From assembly GCA_002270565.1 (NCBI GenBank), contig NQMI01000011.1, forward strand, positions 539,055 through 603,054: a stretch of DNA of 64,000 nt, in the 5' to 3' direction. Below, piece after piece: positions 11,501-22,652 of the stretch. Position 1 is the first letter of the stretch, and each line of letters begins with the position of its first letter. The position numbers and the translations under genes were made by a program. The notes below the pieces were generated by a model. It was not told the origin of the DNA and ran no database searches. It saw nothing but the letters and a program-made list of their open reading frames with translations. This stretch comes from Stenocarpella maydis (taxonomy: Eukaryota > Ascomycota > Sordariomycetes > Diaporthales > Diaporthaceae).

Positions 11501-13359
11501 CAACCATCTCTGATGATCTCATCAGCAAACCCAGCGATCCGCGCTCGCACAGGCGCCTGGACCTCATCCCAGTCAGCGTCCACGGCGTCTCGAGCTTCCT
11601 TGTTGGCAGCAACGGCAAGATTCCGCTTGTCTTCCACTTCTTGTTGCCGTACGACCTGGGCGGAATTTTCCTTCTCCCGTTGCTCGGCTTCGGCTCTCTG
11701 GACCAGCAGGCGTGACTTGAGTAGCTCCCAAGCTTGCTCATCCAACGGGGTTATGATCTGGAGAGCAGCTTGGAAGGATGGTATATGCGCCAAGACGCTC
11801 GGTTCCAATGGTGGGTCAAGCGCAAGCGCTCGTCGTTCGATCTCGGCCTTTCGGGCAGCCTTTAGCTCAGCGACCTCCTCCTTCGTTCTCTCGTGGCGGC
11901 CTGAGGGAAAAGACGAGGCGGTTCCAGTCGATGAGCGACGGAAGGGGTCTGGAGTAATGCCGTTCCGTTGACTCGAGCTAATAGAGGGAGTCGCTGTTCT
12001 GCTTTGGGTGCTTGCCGAGGTCAGACCAGGGATCTGAACGACACCTGCTGCCATCTTTGGGCCAACAGCAGTGCCTACAGTGACAGGTACTGATGGCCGG
12101 TAGCCTGGGTATAAGACGTTCCTCATCTGGCTCAGCCCACCGGAAGCGGCCCAGTTCTCCCACCTCAGAGCATCGCTTCGGCGTTCATGGCCACGGCCTT
12201 CCAGCCCTTTCAACCATTCCTCTACGGTAGCAGAGCCCATAGCCTTGACGCCGAAGAACTCGTGCTTCAGAGCATCGACATGTTCAGACCAGAAGATCTT
12301 GGTTAGCGAAGTGCTCGGGGGTGGTTGGCTTCGCTCCATCGCAGCTGGGGAGACAACGTGGAGCTCCTGCGTGACGAAGACAAATGGCAGAGCTGCAGCC
12401 AGGGTGCTTGGAAATGATGATGACAGCAAGATATCAATCTCCTAGAGCCAGGTTAGAGAGGAGAAGTTGTATGAATCCGACTCGATACACGTTGCACCAA
12501 CCTTGATCGACTTTGTCAGGAGACATGTGCCACAGGATCGAGTTGCGAAGGCCCAGATGATAGAAACGCCATCTTTGCCCGGCCCGGACTGCCACGGGTC
12601 CGGAGAGTCCCTTGGATGCACTGTACCTTGCTTGCGGCAATGCCGGCATGTGCCAGGGACAGACAGCTGCCACATGTGCAACTCAGTCTTGTCTTGCAAA
12701 GGACTGGGCATGCTGGGCCAGAAACGGCGTCTCGAAGCCTGCCATATTGCGGCAGGCAGCAGAGGCGAGAGAGCGCCGGGGGGAGGTGATTGTGGCCGGT
12801 CGCAGCGTATCTTGGACGAAGGGTCAAGATACACGTTGAACAGGCGACTGACACAGAGTAGTCTTCCTAGAATTCTAGGAGGGCAGAAAGTGAAGATGTG
12901 ATGCCATATCTCAGCAGGCAGAGCGGACCTGTCACCCAGGGAGGCAGAGCCTTGGTCACCTTGTGAATCTTCCTCAGACTGCTCCAATTTCAACTTCTTC
13001 ACCGAATACAGAGTACTGGGCCCAGTATCAGGCTGTGAAGTACCCTCGAGAGACTTGCGTTTTTTGGATGCACCAGCCGGCTGGCTGCCGGGGCCGGGCT
13101 GCGAGGTTGTAGAGAGAGCGGCAGCAGCGAGAAGCGTCTGCGAGTGAGGTGTTGGGATGGTCGGGTCGTCTTCATCTTCGGACTGGGCCTCCATGGACAC
13201 ATCGGACGGGGAGTGATGGCCACCACCCAGGCCATGCAGTGGTGACTGCTGAGCATTGCTGCTGTCGCTGTCGTCCAGGGGGAGGAAGTCGGTTGCAGAG
13301 GCGTCAGGATCAGCAGCGGCAACGTCGACTGCTCCAGAACAGTGAGCGCCCTCGGCCAT
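8533..13359 (-). CDS. Large F-box protein with two C2H2-like zinc fingers and a long disordered tail
   Basis: Two exons (13359-12502 and 12441-8533) joined in phase 0 through a 60-nt intron (donor GTTGGT) give 1588 residues. The start is the first ATG in the frame. After a serine-rich acidic head comes an F-box (about 146-181, LPAEIWHHIFTFCPPRIL) with two CxxC pairs behind it (about 238 and 276). A helical charged region leads to a C2H2-like finger near 684-707 and a second CxxC...HFQSKH finger further on, separated by a proline-, glycine- and tyrosine-rich stretch. The last 500 residues are low-complexity, rich in Arg, Pro, Ser and Tyr. F-box proteins usually link substrates to SCF ubiquitin ligases, but the finger arrangement and disordered tail also suggest a nuclear nucleic-acid-linked role. 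I recognise this as a fungal F-box family without an assigned function. Confidence 0.85.
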
Positions 13360-14015
13360 TGCGTCCGGGAACCACAATGTCTGCGCCTATGTCTCCAATG
13401 GAACAGAAAAGGGAGATGGGGAGTCCAGGGGGGCTGCCGGGGAGCAGCTCATCAGACGGAAGGAAGGAGAAACAAACGAACAGTCCAGCAACACTTGTCG
13501 CGCACTGAACGGGATGAAGTGGGGGATGGTGCACGATGAATGAGGCAGGGCGAGACGCGACAACGACCAAAGCCGTTGTCGCAGGGCGAGTTTGGTTCAC
13601 GGGACAGGTCCGCCTGCCGCGCAGGAGCAGACGCTGGACGAGGTCTCGCAAGCAAGAGACGTGGCCAGAAGACCAAGGGGGCGGGTGGTGTGGTGCACAG
13701 GCTCAAGAGTGAAGAGGCATGCTTTCGAACACGAGACGTGCCCAGTTGTGTTGGGTTGTGTTCAGGATCAGGCTGGATCGGCGACGGAACGCAGAGGTTC
13801 AAGCTGTTGGAACAGTCCAGCTCCGGCCGGACCTTGGACAAAGAGTTGGCTCGAGACTAGGTAGACCCCAGACCAAGGACGGCGCGAGGCGGACGATGTG
13901 GTTGGTGGGTCAATGCCTGGTGGTGATGCACGGCAAAAGCTTGATGGGGGAACGTTGTCCACGGGTGGTTTCTGGCGAAGATGCTGTAGGTAATAAGGCG
14001 AGAGACGCGACGAGC

Positions 14016-14025
14016 TACTCCGTAC
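14016..14025 (+). promoter_or_regulatory. TACTCCGTAC motif, copy 2
   Basis: Exact match, upstream of the F-box gene. Confidence 0.5.
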
Positions 14026-14131
14026 ACTAGACTCGAGTGGTAGGCAGTCGAGGCAGGCAGGCTGTGGAGAGAGGGGTGAACCGCGGCAAACCGCAGTGGG
14101 GGTCCAGGCCAGGCCTGCTTGCAGACAAGGT

Positions 14132-14141
14132 TACTCCGTAC
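14132..14141 (+). promoter_or_regulatory. TACTCCGTAC motif, copy 3
   Basis: Exact match 116 bp from copy 2. Both copies are followed by ACTA, so the local match extends past the 10-mer. Confidence 0.5.
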
Positions 14142-14381
14142 ACTACACCAGATGCCAGGGAAGCCGGAGCACGTACCGTCCCAACTCCAGATTGATCCGA
14201 GATACCCTCATTCAACAATGGTCACTTATACCACACACCTCGGCCCAAACCTCGGTTTCATTTGGACATGTATTTATTAGTTTCCCCTGCTAGCATTACG
14301 GCATGTTGCATCTTACGGGAACAGACATCTGCTGCCATGGATGCAATTCATCTCGCTCGGCACAGTCACAACCGCTCACTC

Positions 14382-15732
14382 TCAGAGAGACGACCTCACG
14401 TCGCCTCCATAAGCCAGCCTTCTCAGCATCCCCCTGTTCAGCTCCGCCACGCTCCTCACACAACACACTCCCATCGTCTGGTCCAGATCAGCAAGCAACC
14501 CGGCGAGGACATGCCTCGCGCCCTCCTTGCCCGCGATCCCCAGCCCGTACATTACCGGCCGCCCCACCAGCACCGCCCTGGCCCCAAGGCAGAGCGCCTT
14601 GACGATATCCGCGCCCGTCCGCACCCCCGAGTCAAACAGCACCGTGAGCTCCCCGCCCACCGCGTCCACGATCTCGGGCAGCACCTCGAGCGCCGGGACT
14701 GCCCCGTCGACCTGCCTGCCCCCGTGGTTCGACACCACGATGCCGTCCACCCCGTGCCGCGCCGCCGTGCGCGCGTCCTCGGCCGACAGGATCCCCTTGA
14801 GCATGATCGGCCCGTCCCAGTGCCTCCGCAGCACCGCCAGGTCCGCCCACTCGTGCGCGTTGCCCGAGAAGGCCTCGTGGATCCACGCCTGCGCCGCGAG
14901 CAGGGGGTTGTGCTCGGGGGCTTCCCCGCCGTTGGCCTCGGCGAACTTGCGCCGGAACACGGGGTCGCTCAGCCCGACCTCGATGCCGCTGCCATGCACG
15001 AAGGGGAGGAACCCGGTGTCTAGGTCTAGCGGCCGCCACGCCATCGTGAAGGTGTCGAGGGTTACTACCAGGACCGAGTAGCCGCCCGCCTTGGCGCGCT
15101 GCAGTAGTGATGCCGTGATCTCGTCGTCCTGGGGCCAGTACAGCTGGAACCAGCGGTCCGGCGCCGATGGTGCTGCTGATGGCGCCGCCTCCTCGATGGT
15201 GCTGTTGCTAGCCGTGCTGAGTGTGAACGGCACGCCCAGCCCCGCGCACGCCTCCGCGACGCCCATCTCGCCGTCTGCGTGGTACGCCTTCTGCACGCCT
15301 ATCGGGGCCATCACAACAGGGCTGGCTAGACGAGTTGTTCATGCTGTCAGGTTTCTTTCTCTGCCCTTGCTCGTGGTTCTTTCCCCGGAGCCGCAAGTCT
15401 CTGGGGAGGGGTTAGGTTCATCACCCACGATATCTCCTCCCAAACAGCTCTACGCCGAGGTCCCTCGGCACCGTAGGCCTCAGCACGCGTGGGATGATCT
15501 TCCACTGCCGGAACGCGAGGCGGTTCGCCTCCATGGTTGCCGCCTCCCCTGCACCCCCGCTGATGTAGTTGAATGGGCCCGGCGCCATGACCCTCCTCGC
15601 CTGTGCCTCGAGAGCGTTTGGGTTCGTCGTCACCGCCGGCGGCTCGCCTAGCAAGACCCCATTCTTGTAGAGCTCCGCCTGGTACTCCCCATAGGGGGGG
15701 CGGTCCTCGCTGCTATCGACTGGTCCTGTCAT
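14382..15732 (-). CDS. FMN-dependent 2-hydroxy-acid oxidase (lactate 2-monooxygenase-like)
   Basis: Exons 15732-15429 and 15325-14382 (103-nt intron, donor GTGGGT) give 415 residues. The junction yields FGRRYPSPVVMAPIGVQ, the conserved FMN-binding strand of the family. Other signatures are FNYISGGAG near the N-terminus (active-site Tyr), WFQLYWPQDD, LVVTLDT, the phosphate-binding MLKGILSAEDA, and SNHGGRQVDG with the catalytic His and substrate-binding Arg. The enzyme oxidises an alpha-hydroxy acid such as lactate or glycolate. There is no cytochrome b5 domain, so it is not a flavocytochrome b2. The absence of a clear presequence and the spacing resemble fungal lactate 2-monooxygenase-like proteins. 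The exact substrate cannot be read from sequence. Confidence 0.92.
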
Positions 15733-16469
15733 GCTTGCTATTGATGTGGTTCCGCAAAGTAGTACAATGATGGAACCATCAGCGGTGAATCACTCCCACG
15801 TGTTACAGAACGCTTATCGTAGATTGAACAGTCTTCACCTGAAGGATCCGGAAGGATTGAGTGGGATACTGTCTTCTTAGTGTAAGTACCTAGGTAAGCT
15901 ATTAAGTATCCGCTGCCTCGGCACCAGTCTCCCCGCGGCCGCCCCAGGAATTCCTCGGACAAGCTAACCTTCATGCAAGGGCAAGGGCGAGATTGAAAAA
16001 GCAGCTAGCGCTTGGCCACTATTCTTGTTGACGACTTGATTTGATTTGCTCATACATATGCCGCCAACCTCAATGTCACAGCCTCCTAGGTGTGTTTTCA
16101 GACGCATGCCCAGGTGATCAACGGGCAAAAGTCAAGCCCCGAATTGAGCATGTTGTTAGTTAGGCAGCACCCAGGGCTGCTCGCCTGTTGTTCAAAGTAG
16201 TGTCAGATCATGAGTTCTCAATTGGCCCGAAAGACACGTCAGACTTGAGGATATATCAACGTCTTCCCTGGTATCATTTGACACGTGCTGATACGAGGCT
16301 CTCCAACCTCTGAGAGAGATCGACTTGCAATCGGGCATGCGTGAAGCCATCCAGACACACAGTGTACTTCTGTTTTGATATTTTCTCCACTGTATTGCTC
16401 TCTCAATACTCTGAGCTGCTTCGATTGCAAAAACCATCCCCATCCAACAATGCATTGACTAATCAAAGT
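15733..16469. other. Intergenic: hydroxy-acid oxidase promoter, ABP1 3' flank
   Basis: No gene seen. A TACCTAGGTA palindrome lies at 15887-15896. Confidence 0.6.
15887..15896. promoter_or_regulatory. TACCTAGGTA palindrome
   Basis: A 10-bp perfect palindrome about 155 bp upstream of the hydroxy-acid oxidase ATG. A second full copy is at 22242-22251. Confidence 0.4.
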
Positions 16470-18940
16470 CTAAGCATCAAGCTCGACATAGTTGGCCGGG
16501 AAGAGCCCAGACTTGGCTCCGAGGTGACCAAACCACCAGTCATCGTCTGGGAACTCCAGGTTTGTGATCTTGTCGCCTTCCGCAAAGCTCAACTCTGCGA
16601 AACATATCAGTACCATGCATAAACGTAACGGGGCATCTGCACATACCATTGTCCTCGGCGGCTTCATAGTCAAACAGTGCCGTCGCGACGGCACCTCCAC
16701 CCGCAGCAGGCTGGGGCTCAGGCTGAGCAGCAGCGGCAGCGGGAGGTGGGGGCGGGCCGGCAGCCTGGCCAGCACCAGCCGTCTCATCATCATCGTCGAC
16801 GAGAGTGACATAGTTGCTGGGGAACAAGCCGCTCTCACCCCTCGAGTTCGTGCCCATCCACCAGTCATCGTCGACCATGTCAATATTCGTCACATACTCT
16901 CCTTCCCTAAGCTCGAGCTCATTCTCCTCGGCCTTGTCGTAGTCATACTCGATGATAGCCCGCTTGCCGCCAGTGGAGCCAGCATGGGCCTCTTGAACTT
17001 GGTGTTGACCAAAGGTTTCTTCTGCCACAGCAGTTGCCGCACCACGGGCCAGGTCATTCGCAGGCTGCTCTTCGGGTAGCTCATGCTGTCGGGGTATCTC
17101 CTCAGGAACAGGAATAGGGCGCGATGGAAGTTGTTGGGGCGCTGGTTCAATCTCAGGCTCAGCAACACGTGGCACTGGGGCAGCCACTCGGATCGGTGAC
17201 GTGTCTCGAGCCGGCTCCTCATCGGCATCTGCCTCCTCGGCCGCAGGGCGCGAAGGGAGGCCTGGCAACGCGAATCCACCTGAAGGACGGCTCGCCTCAG
17301 GCGGTGGTGGCGGGGGAGCGCTGTCGCTGGCACCGGTAGCAGCTCGAGGGATCGCCGGCGCGGCAGCACCCATAGGCGGTCCACCCTTGAATCGGTCCTT
17401 GAGAGCAGAAACGCCTCCAGATGGAGAAGTGGGCTGCTCAGGCTCGTTGGATCCCACCGTGTCGCCGGTCTTCTGTCCGGCAATCCCTCGGCCATACGCT
17501 CCGGTCTGGACAGCGCCCCAGCTCTTGCCAGTATATCCGCTCTTCCACTCGCCTCCGCTCTTCTGAGCAGTCACCGGCGACGTGGCTGGAGGTGGCAGAT
17601 CCCCACCGGAGCCCGATGTACCCCTCTCTCTAGCCTTCTTCTCCGCCCACAGCTGGGCGGGGGTCTTGCCTCCTTGGTCTGCGAAGGTGCGGCTTGCAGC
17701 CCCCACGGGAGCGGCCGCAGGGACAGCAGGGCCGCCAAAGCCCAACCCACCAGGGGTGGGAGCCTTCGTGCCAGTGAAAGCGCTCGCTCCGCCGAATTTT
17801 TTGGCGACTTTGGGCTTTGGTAGACTGGTGAGGCGTTCAGACTCTGCGGGTTTGCTGAAGGCTGAAGTCCGCTCAGAGACCGAGGGACGAGGTGCCTCTT
17901 CATCGGCAGGTTCGGCAGGTTTCTGGGCGCGAGCTCGGATGGAGGCAATATCAACCTTCCCGACGGGTTCGTACGAGCCCTTCACGGGAGTAGGGCGGAG
18001 GTCTTCCTGATTCTTTGCCTGTGCTCGGAGCGCAGCAATGTCCACCTTCCCAACTGGCTGGTATCCTCCCTTGACAACATCGCTAGGGGTGTCATCTTGC
18101 CGGCCAGACCCGTTGGACTTGGACGGTTCCTGGTTCTTGACCAATTCCGCCAGGTTCACCTTTGTAGGCTTGTAGGCCGAGTCCACCTTCTCCAGCTGCG
18201 TCCTGGTGACGGGAGGCGCATCGGCACCCCAGCCATCCTCGTCTACGTTGTTGTCTCTCCGGTTGCGTGCGGCCACAAGTGGGTTGACAGAGCCCCCGGT
18301 GCTCGATGTTGGGGTGAAGACTGGCTTCTTGGCGACTGGCGGTGCAGCCGGTGCGGGCATGGGAGCGGAGCCACCGGCGGTGTACTTGGCGCCAGAGGCA
18401 TCCGAGACCTTCTGTATGATTGCGGCGGGCTCGAGGTCGCTGTCTGACCTCGCAGTTATCTGGACGTGGTAGCCGTGGAGGATTTTGGCGACGGCTGCGG
18501 TGTGGCTGGTGAAGTAGCCCTTCGTTCGTTCGGGGACGCCGCCTCCGCACCAAGCAATGAGGACGTTCTTTGGCAGAGCAGTGTTGGGGTCCTTGACCTT
18601 GACAAATGCGAACTGGATTCGGCCCTCGCTGAAGTCTTCGATCAAGTCGGCAAGCTCACCCTCTAGGGCACAGGATTGCTGGTCAGCAGGAGGACAAGGC
18701 GCGGCGTCCCGGCGGGGGGCGGGGTGCGACGGGATGAGGCTCACCTCCTTTGGTCTCGACCTTGAGGATGCTCTCCTTGGCCCCGCCATCTTGGAAGGCG
18801 TTGAGCAAGGGAGCTTGGACTGTGAACAGAGCCCATTGGGCGTAGGTTGGTGAGTCTGACTTTGGTAGCTGGCCATTGACGACCCCCTGGTAGCTACTCT
18901 TGATGGAGGGGCCGTTAATGGACAGGTTGAGTGATGCCAT
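16470..18940 (-). CDS. ABP1: Actin-binding protein ABP1 (ADF-H plus two SH3 domains)
   Basis: Three exons (18940-18745, 18662-16647, 16594-16470) give 778 residues; donors are GTGAGC and GTATGT. Residues 1 to about 140 form an ADF-homology domain, including FAFVKVKDPNTALPKNVLIAW. A long middle region rich in Pro, Ala, Lys and Glu carries two similar motifs of the form GSYEPVGKVDIASIRARAQ. Two SH3 domains follow, at about 631-688 (ALYDY-like start EYDYDKAEENEL, SGLFPSNYV) and 723-774 (ALFDYEAAEDNEL, SGLFPANYVEL). The second intron splits the last SH3 domain. ABP1 sits on cortical actin patches, activates Arp2/3 and recruits endocytic partners through its SH3 domains. Many yeasts have one C-terminal SH3; two is common in filamentous ascomycetes. 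Confidence 0.95.
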
Positions 18941-20083
18941 GACGTCGGTTCTAAGCAGCGTAGGGCATCAGGGGGGGGGACGAGTAGAGCTTAAGGTCTG
19001 CTAGTACGTGGGAAGAGTGCAGAAAGGTGAGGGTTTGCTTATTGGATTGGTTTGCAGGCCGTGTCGGAATTAAAGATGCGCAACAGCGAAGTGGCTGAGC
19101 AACTGAGAGCGACGACGAGGGAGTTCCGTCTTGAATTGGCACGGGCAGGTTATTAGCAGGCCGCTGGCCGGCAGGAGCTGGTCACTGACCTGACTGAGTG
19201 TGATGCTGAGGGGCGGGCCCACCGGGGAAAGGGGAAGGCACTGTTGGGCTGCAGCTGAGGTCAGCCTTTAGTGTAGTGTACAATACAATACAGTGTGACA
19301 TGGATCCAAGTGCCAACCACTCTGCCACTCTGGTCACCGTCAGCCACGTCGCACTGTGACCTTGGGTGCTGCCCCAACGCGAGCACAGGCGAGCACAGGC
19401 GAGCACAGTACCGAGCAAGGCAACATCCGGATGCGCTGGAAATGCCCAATCAGCCAAATAGCGATGGGCAGTTTGATTTGCGTGCTTCTTTCTCAATTGC
19501 AGCATCCTTAGTCCTCCTGGCCGTGAAATTTTGTTCTTGGAAATTACACGCAATCCTCTCACATCGGAGGTCGCACAGGATGAGACGAAGGGCGGCACTG
19601 ACATGGCGCACCTACTGTTCACCCTCTAGATGCTGCTTTTGTAGAACAGCATGTATGCTGAGGATACAAGACATTTCAGAAACATAACCCAGGCAACCCG
19701 TTGTTATCAAGAATTTGGACTGTATTGACGGAATTGAATTTGCAATCAGAAGTCAAGGAAATGGTCCGGTTTTCCAGTCGCCCCTAACAAGTAGTGAGCC
19801 TCATTATTATTTGCACAATGCAGCCCTAACCTCTAGAGCAGGCTGCCAACGCACATATGATAACCCTCAAATGCTTGTGTGTTGCGCAGTGTTTGGTAGG
19901 CATGCGTCTTGCGTGTGTCGCGTCGAAACGTGCTGCCCTTCCGCTCTGCAGTTGATTCCAAACGCCTCCAAAACCTGCAAGATCATTATGGCAAAGTCGC
20001 CCTGATTTGCCCTCCACTCTGTGGCCCTTCATGGAAGCAGCGCGCACGGTAAAGACATACGGCCGGTGCCTCGGTGAGCACTA
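18941..20083. other. Intergenic: ABP1 promoter and CYSTM-gene 3' flank
   Basis: No supported gene. It contains a perfect three-copy 10-bp tandem repeat (19379-19408). Confidence 0.6.
19379..19408 (+). repeat. Three perfect copies of GCGAGCACAG
   Basis: Tandem 10-bp unit, three exact copies, about 440 bp upstream of the ABP1 start codon. Confidence 0.9.
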
Positions 20084-20443
20084 TCAACAGCACAGTTCGG
20101 CGCAATCGCAACACGATTCGCAGAGGCAGCAACAGCACAGCGCTGCGAAGAAACCCTTCAGACATCCGCCACCGCTGTCGCTCTGCTGCTGGGGAGGAGG
20201 TTGTTGTTGGTACTGCATTGGTGGCGGGCCCTGCTGGGGGTACATTCCTTGGGGAGGGCCGTAGGACTGTTGGCGAGAGTGTCAGTATTGCAGCCAGACG
20301 GTGCAGCCCGCGGTGGACATGTCAGGACAGAAAGAAGAAGAAAAGCGTAGTGGTTAGTTTACCTGTTGGGGGTACTGGGGACCGCCAGGAGGGGGGCCAC
20401 CTTGCTGGTACTGATCACCACCGTAGTACTGCTGGGCTGACAT
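20084..20443 (-). CDS. Small CYSTM-type cysteine-rich tail protein
   Basis: Exons 20443-20363 and 20266-20084 (96-nt intron, GTAAAC...CAACAG, phase 0) give 87 residues. The N-terminal two thirds is a Gln-, Tyr-, Pro- and Gly-rich sequence (MSAQQYYGGDQYQQG...). The C-terminus, GGGCLKGFFAALCCCCLCE followed by SCCDCAELCC, is the cysteine-rich hydrophobic module of the CYSTM family. Those proteins are small, tail-anchored or palmitoylated membrane proteins linked to stress tolerance in plants and yeasts. Both exons are too short to stand out as reading frames, but the splice sites, the phase and the domain agree. It is transcribed away from the glutaredoxin gene across 2.2 kb. Confidence 0.88.
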
Positions 20444-20999
20444 TGTCGGGGGTGCTCGAGATGAGTTGTTGGGTGAGGATGTATGCAGGCTGTGGTTGAG
20501 GGATGGGATATCGAGATGCGAAAGTCCCTAAATAAAAGGCAGGCTCGACTCGACTTGACTTTGAGAAAATGCTAGGTAGGGCTGAATGGAGTCGCCGGGA
20601 AATGAAACTTGGATGAGCAGGCCAGACAAGGAGGAGGGAAGGAGAGAAAAGGCAACGAGAGGTACGGCTGTAGGTTTTAAGTTATGCGACTGCGCAAGGG
20701 AACCGGGATCGGCGCTGCGAGGTCAAATGATGTCTGGAAACCTCAGGGAACCTCTGTGGTAGAGGTGGGGCGCGGGTAAGCCTACAGAAGTGGCCTGCCA
20801 TCCACAGGACTGACCTGATTGACCCAGCCGATTGATTCCTAAGAGACTTGATGTCCTGATGTGGCTCACAGACCGGACACACTCCTGCAGCAGCTGCTGC
20901 ACGTTGGCACCGGCTGGGACGGCAGCCAGCCAGGGAGTGCGACCATGCGGTTGCTTGGCTGTACCGAGTACTGCGGTAACTAGTAAGATACCAGTTGAC

Positions 21000-21033
21000 C
21001 CAGGCGCTTATACCACCCAGGCGCTTATACCAC
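21000..21033 (+). repeat. Tandem duplication of CCAGGCGCTTATACCAC
   Basis: Two adjacent perfect 17-bp copies, about 560 bp upstream of the CYSTM gene start. Confidence 0.9.
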
Positions 21034-22240
21034 TCACCCTCATCAGCCATCTACACTACCTCTACCTCTACCTCCACCCCTACCTACCAGACACCAAACA
21101 CATGGCTCTGCTTCGCCGTCTTCGCCATGATGGAAGTAGACTCGACTACATGGTCGCGCACAATGCGCAGCCAGCCAGCCACTCACTCGGCCACCCGGCC
21201 ACTCGGCCGCCCGTAGACAGCGTGATGACTGCGGCAGATGCTTATTCCTGCAGCCTCCCAATATGCCGCACTACTCCCGAGCAACACCCTGCTGCCTGCA
21301 TAGCCACCCCGGTACGCAATCTCAGGCCAATCTGTCTACGAGTTACAGAGTTTAGTGCCGCGAGAAATACGCCAGCGGGAATGTGAGAGGCTGCTAAGGC
21401 GAATGACAGATGGTCCCGACGTCGGAATTAATTAAACGTCATGTGCCTGTAGCTACAGTAGTATACAAACCTTATCCAGGGAGACAGGCCCGGCCACAAA
21501 CAAGACCAAGTCGAGGACAAAACGGTGGGGTTGGTGTTGGGTACGCAGGTGGTCTTGGGTGGCAGTGCTCGTCCAGGACAACTCAGACACTCAGGCAGTC
21601 TGGCAGTCAGGACACTCTCTCTGCTTTCGTTGGGCGGCACAAGTTGGGCGGCCGATCGTGACTTGATTGGCTTGTGCTCATCCTTTTTCCTCGACACAGC
21701 CACCTCTAACCCGTTGGTCGCAGTCTCGGCGCAGAAGCGAGTGCAACCGGGGGCCCGTCCTGAACTTGGCGAAGATCTTTTGCGACCATCATGATGCTCC
21801 CCGGCGGAAACAGAAGAGGCATTTGATTGTCAGGGGGGCACACAAAACGGCAAGACATATATACGATGAAAGCCTTCCTGAATAGCTCCCCCCCCCCGCG
21901 CGCCGACTAAGTCGACTAATATACCACACATTGTCAAGATTGTTGTACACTACAGCAGTCCCCAGGGTCCTGCAGATCGCTTTCATCTTGCATATTACCC
22001 CTGCCCTTCTAGAATGGCTCAAGAACCAGCGTCTCAAAAGAGCCCAGCAGCGGGAGTTCCCGTTCACAGTGTCCTGCTTGGCTCCTCAGACCCAGAGGCT
22101 GAGAGGCTGCGGAACGGAGAGAGCGGTTTACTACTGGGCACGTAGTGGTATGCATTGGCAGTATCTAGACTGACTATCCCTACGTACAATGTACTCTGCA
22201 ACTCCGGAATAGATACTACTATGTACAATACCCTACCCAG

Positions 22241-22252
22241 GTACCTAGGTAC
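22241..22252. promoter_or_regulatory. GTACCTAGGTAC palindrome
   Basis: A 12-bp perfect palindrome 400 bp upstream of the glutaredoxin ATG. Its core matches the site at 15887. Confidence 0.4.
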
Positions 22253-22652
22253 TTTACTAGCAATCATGCAATCGTGGACGTACCGCTTGACAACAAACGT
22301 GAGGCCATGACGCAAGGAGCAGGTGGCCAATCAGAGATTATCAGTCTCTCTTGACCCCAAGATGGCGGGGCAATCAGTAGACTAGCTGCAGTGTCTCTCT
22401 ACCTGAACCGGAGCTGCTGTGGTTCAAGCAAACCACACTAATTAACTTTTTTGCCTCCAAGCAACAAGCACCCAAAGACAGTATACGATCTGCTAGTGAC
22501 ACTGACAGCAACCGCCTTCCCCCCCCCACCGGCCTTCTTTTTTGGTGGCAGTCACAGCTGTACGAGCAAGCACTTGGACACGCCCAACACCCAAGCCCAA
22601 ACCTCTCCACTTCGGGTACAACTTCACCCGGCTCACAGCCAAACCACCCGCA

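Larger units (their letters stand above)
13360..14381. other. Intergenic: F-box gene promoter and 3' flank of the hydroxy-acid oxidase
   Basis: No gene seen. Two TACTCCGTAC sites (14016-14025, 14132-14141) lie 116 bp apart, 650-780 bp upstream of the F-box start codon. Confidence 0.6.
20444..22652. other. Intergenic: long divergent promoter between the CYSTM gene and glutaredoxin
   Basis: No supported gene in 2.2 kb. It contains a 17-bp tandem duplication (21000-21033), a CTACCT-rich tract (about 21047-21080) and a 12-bp palindrome (22241-22252). Confidence 0.55.

Noticed and set aside
12866..12881. 16-bp palindrome TCCTAGAATTCTAGGA as a regulatory site
   Set aside because: It lies inside the first exon of the F-box gene, so coding constraint is a simpler explanation.
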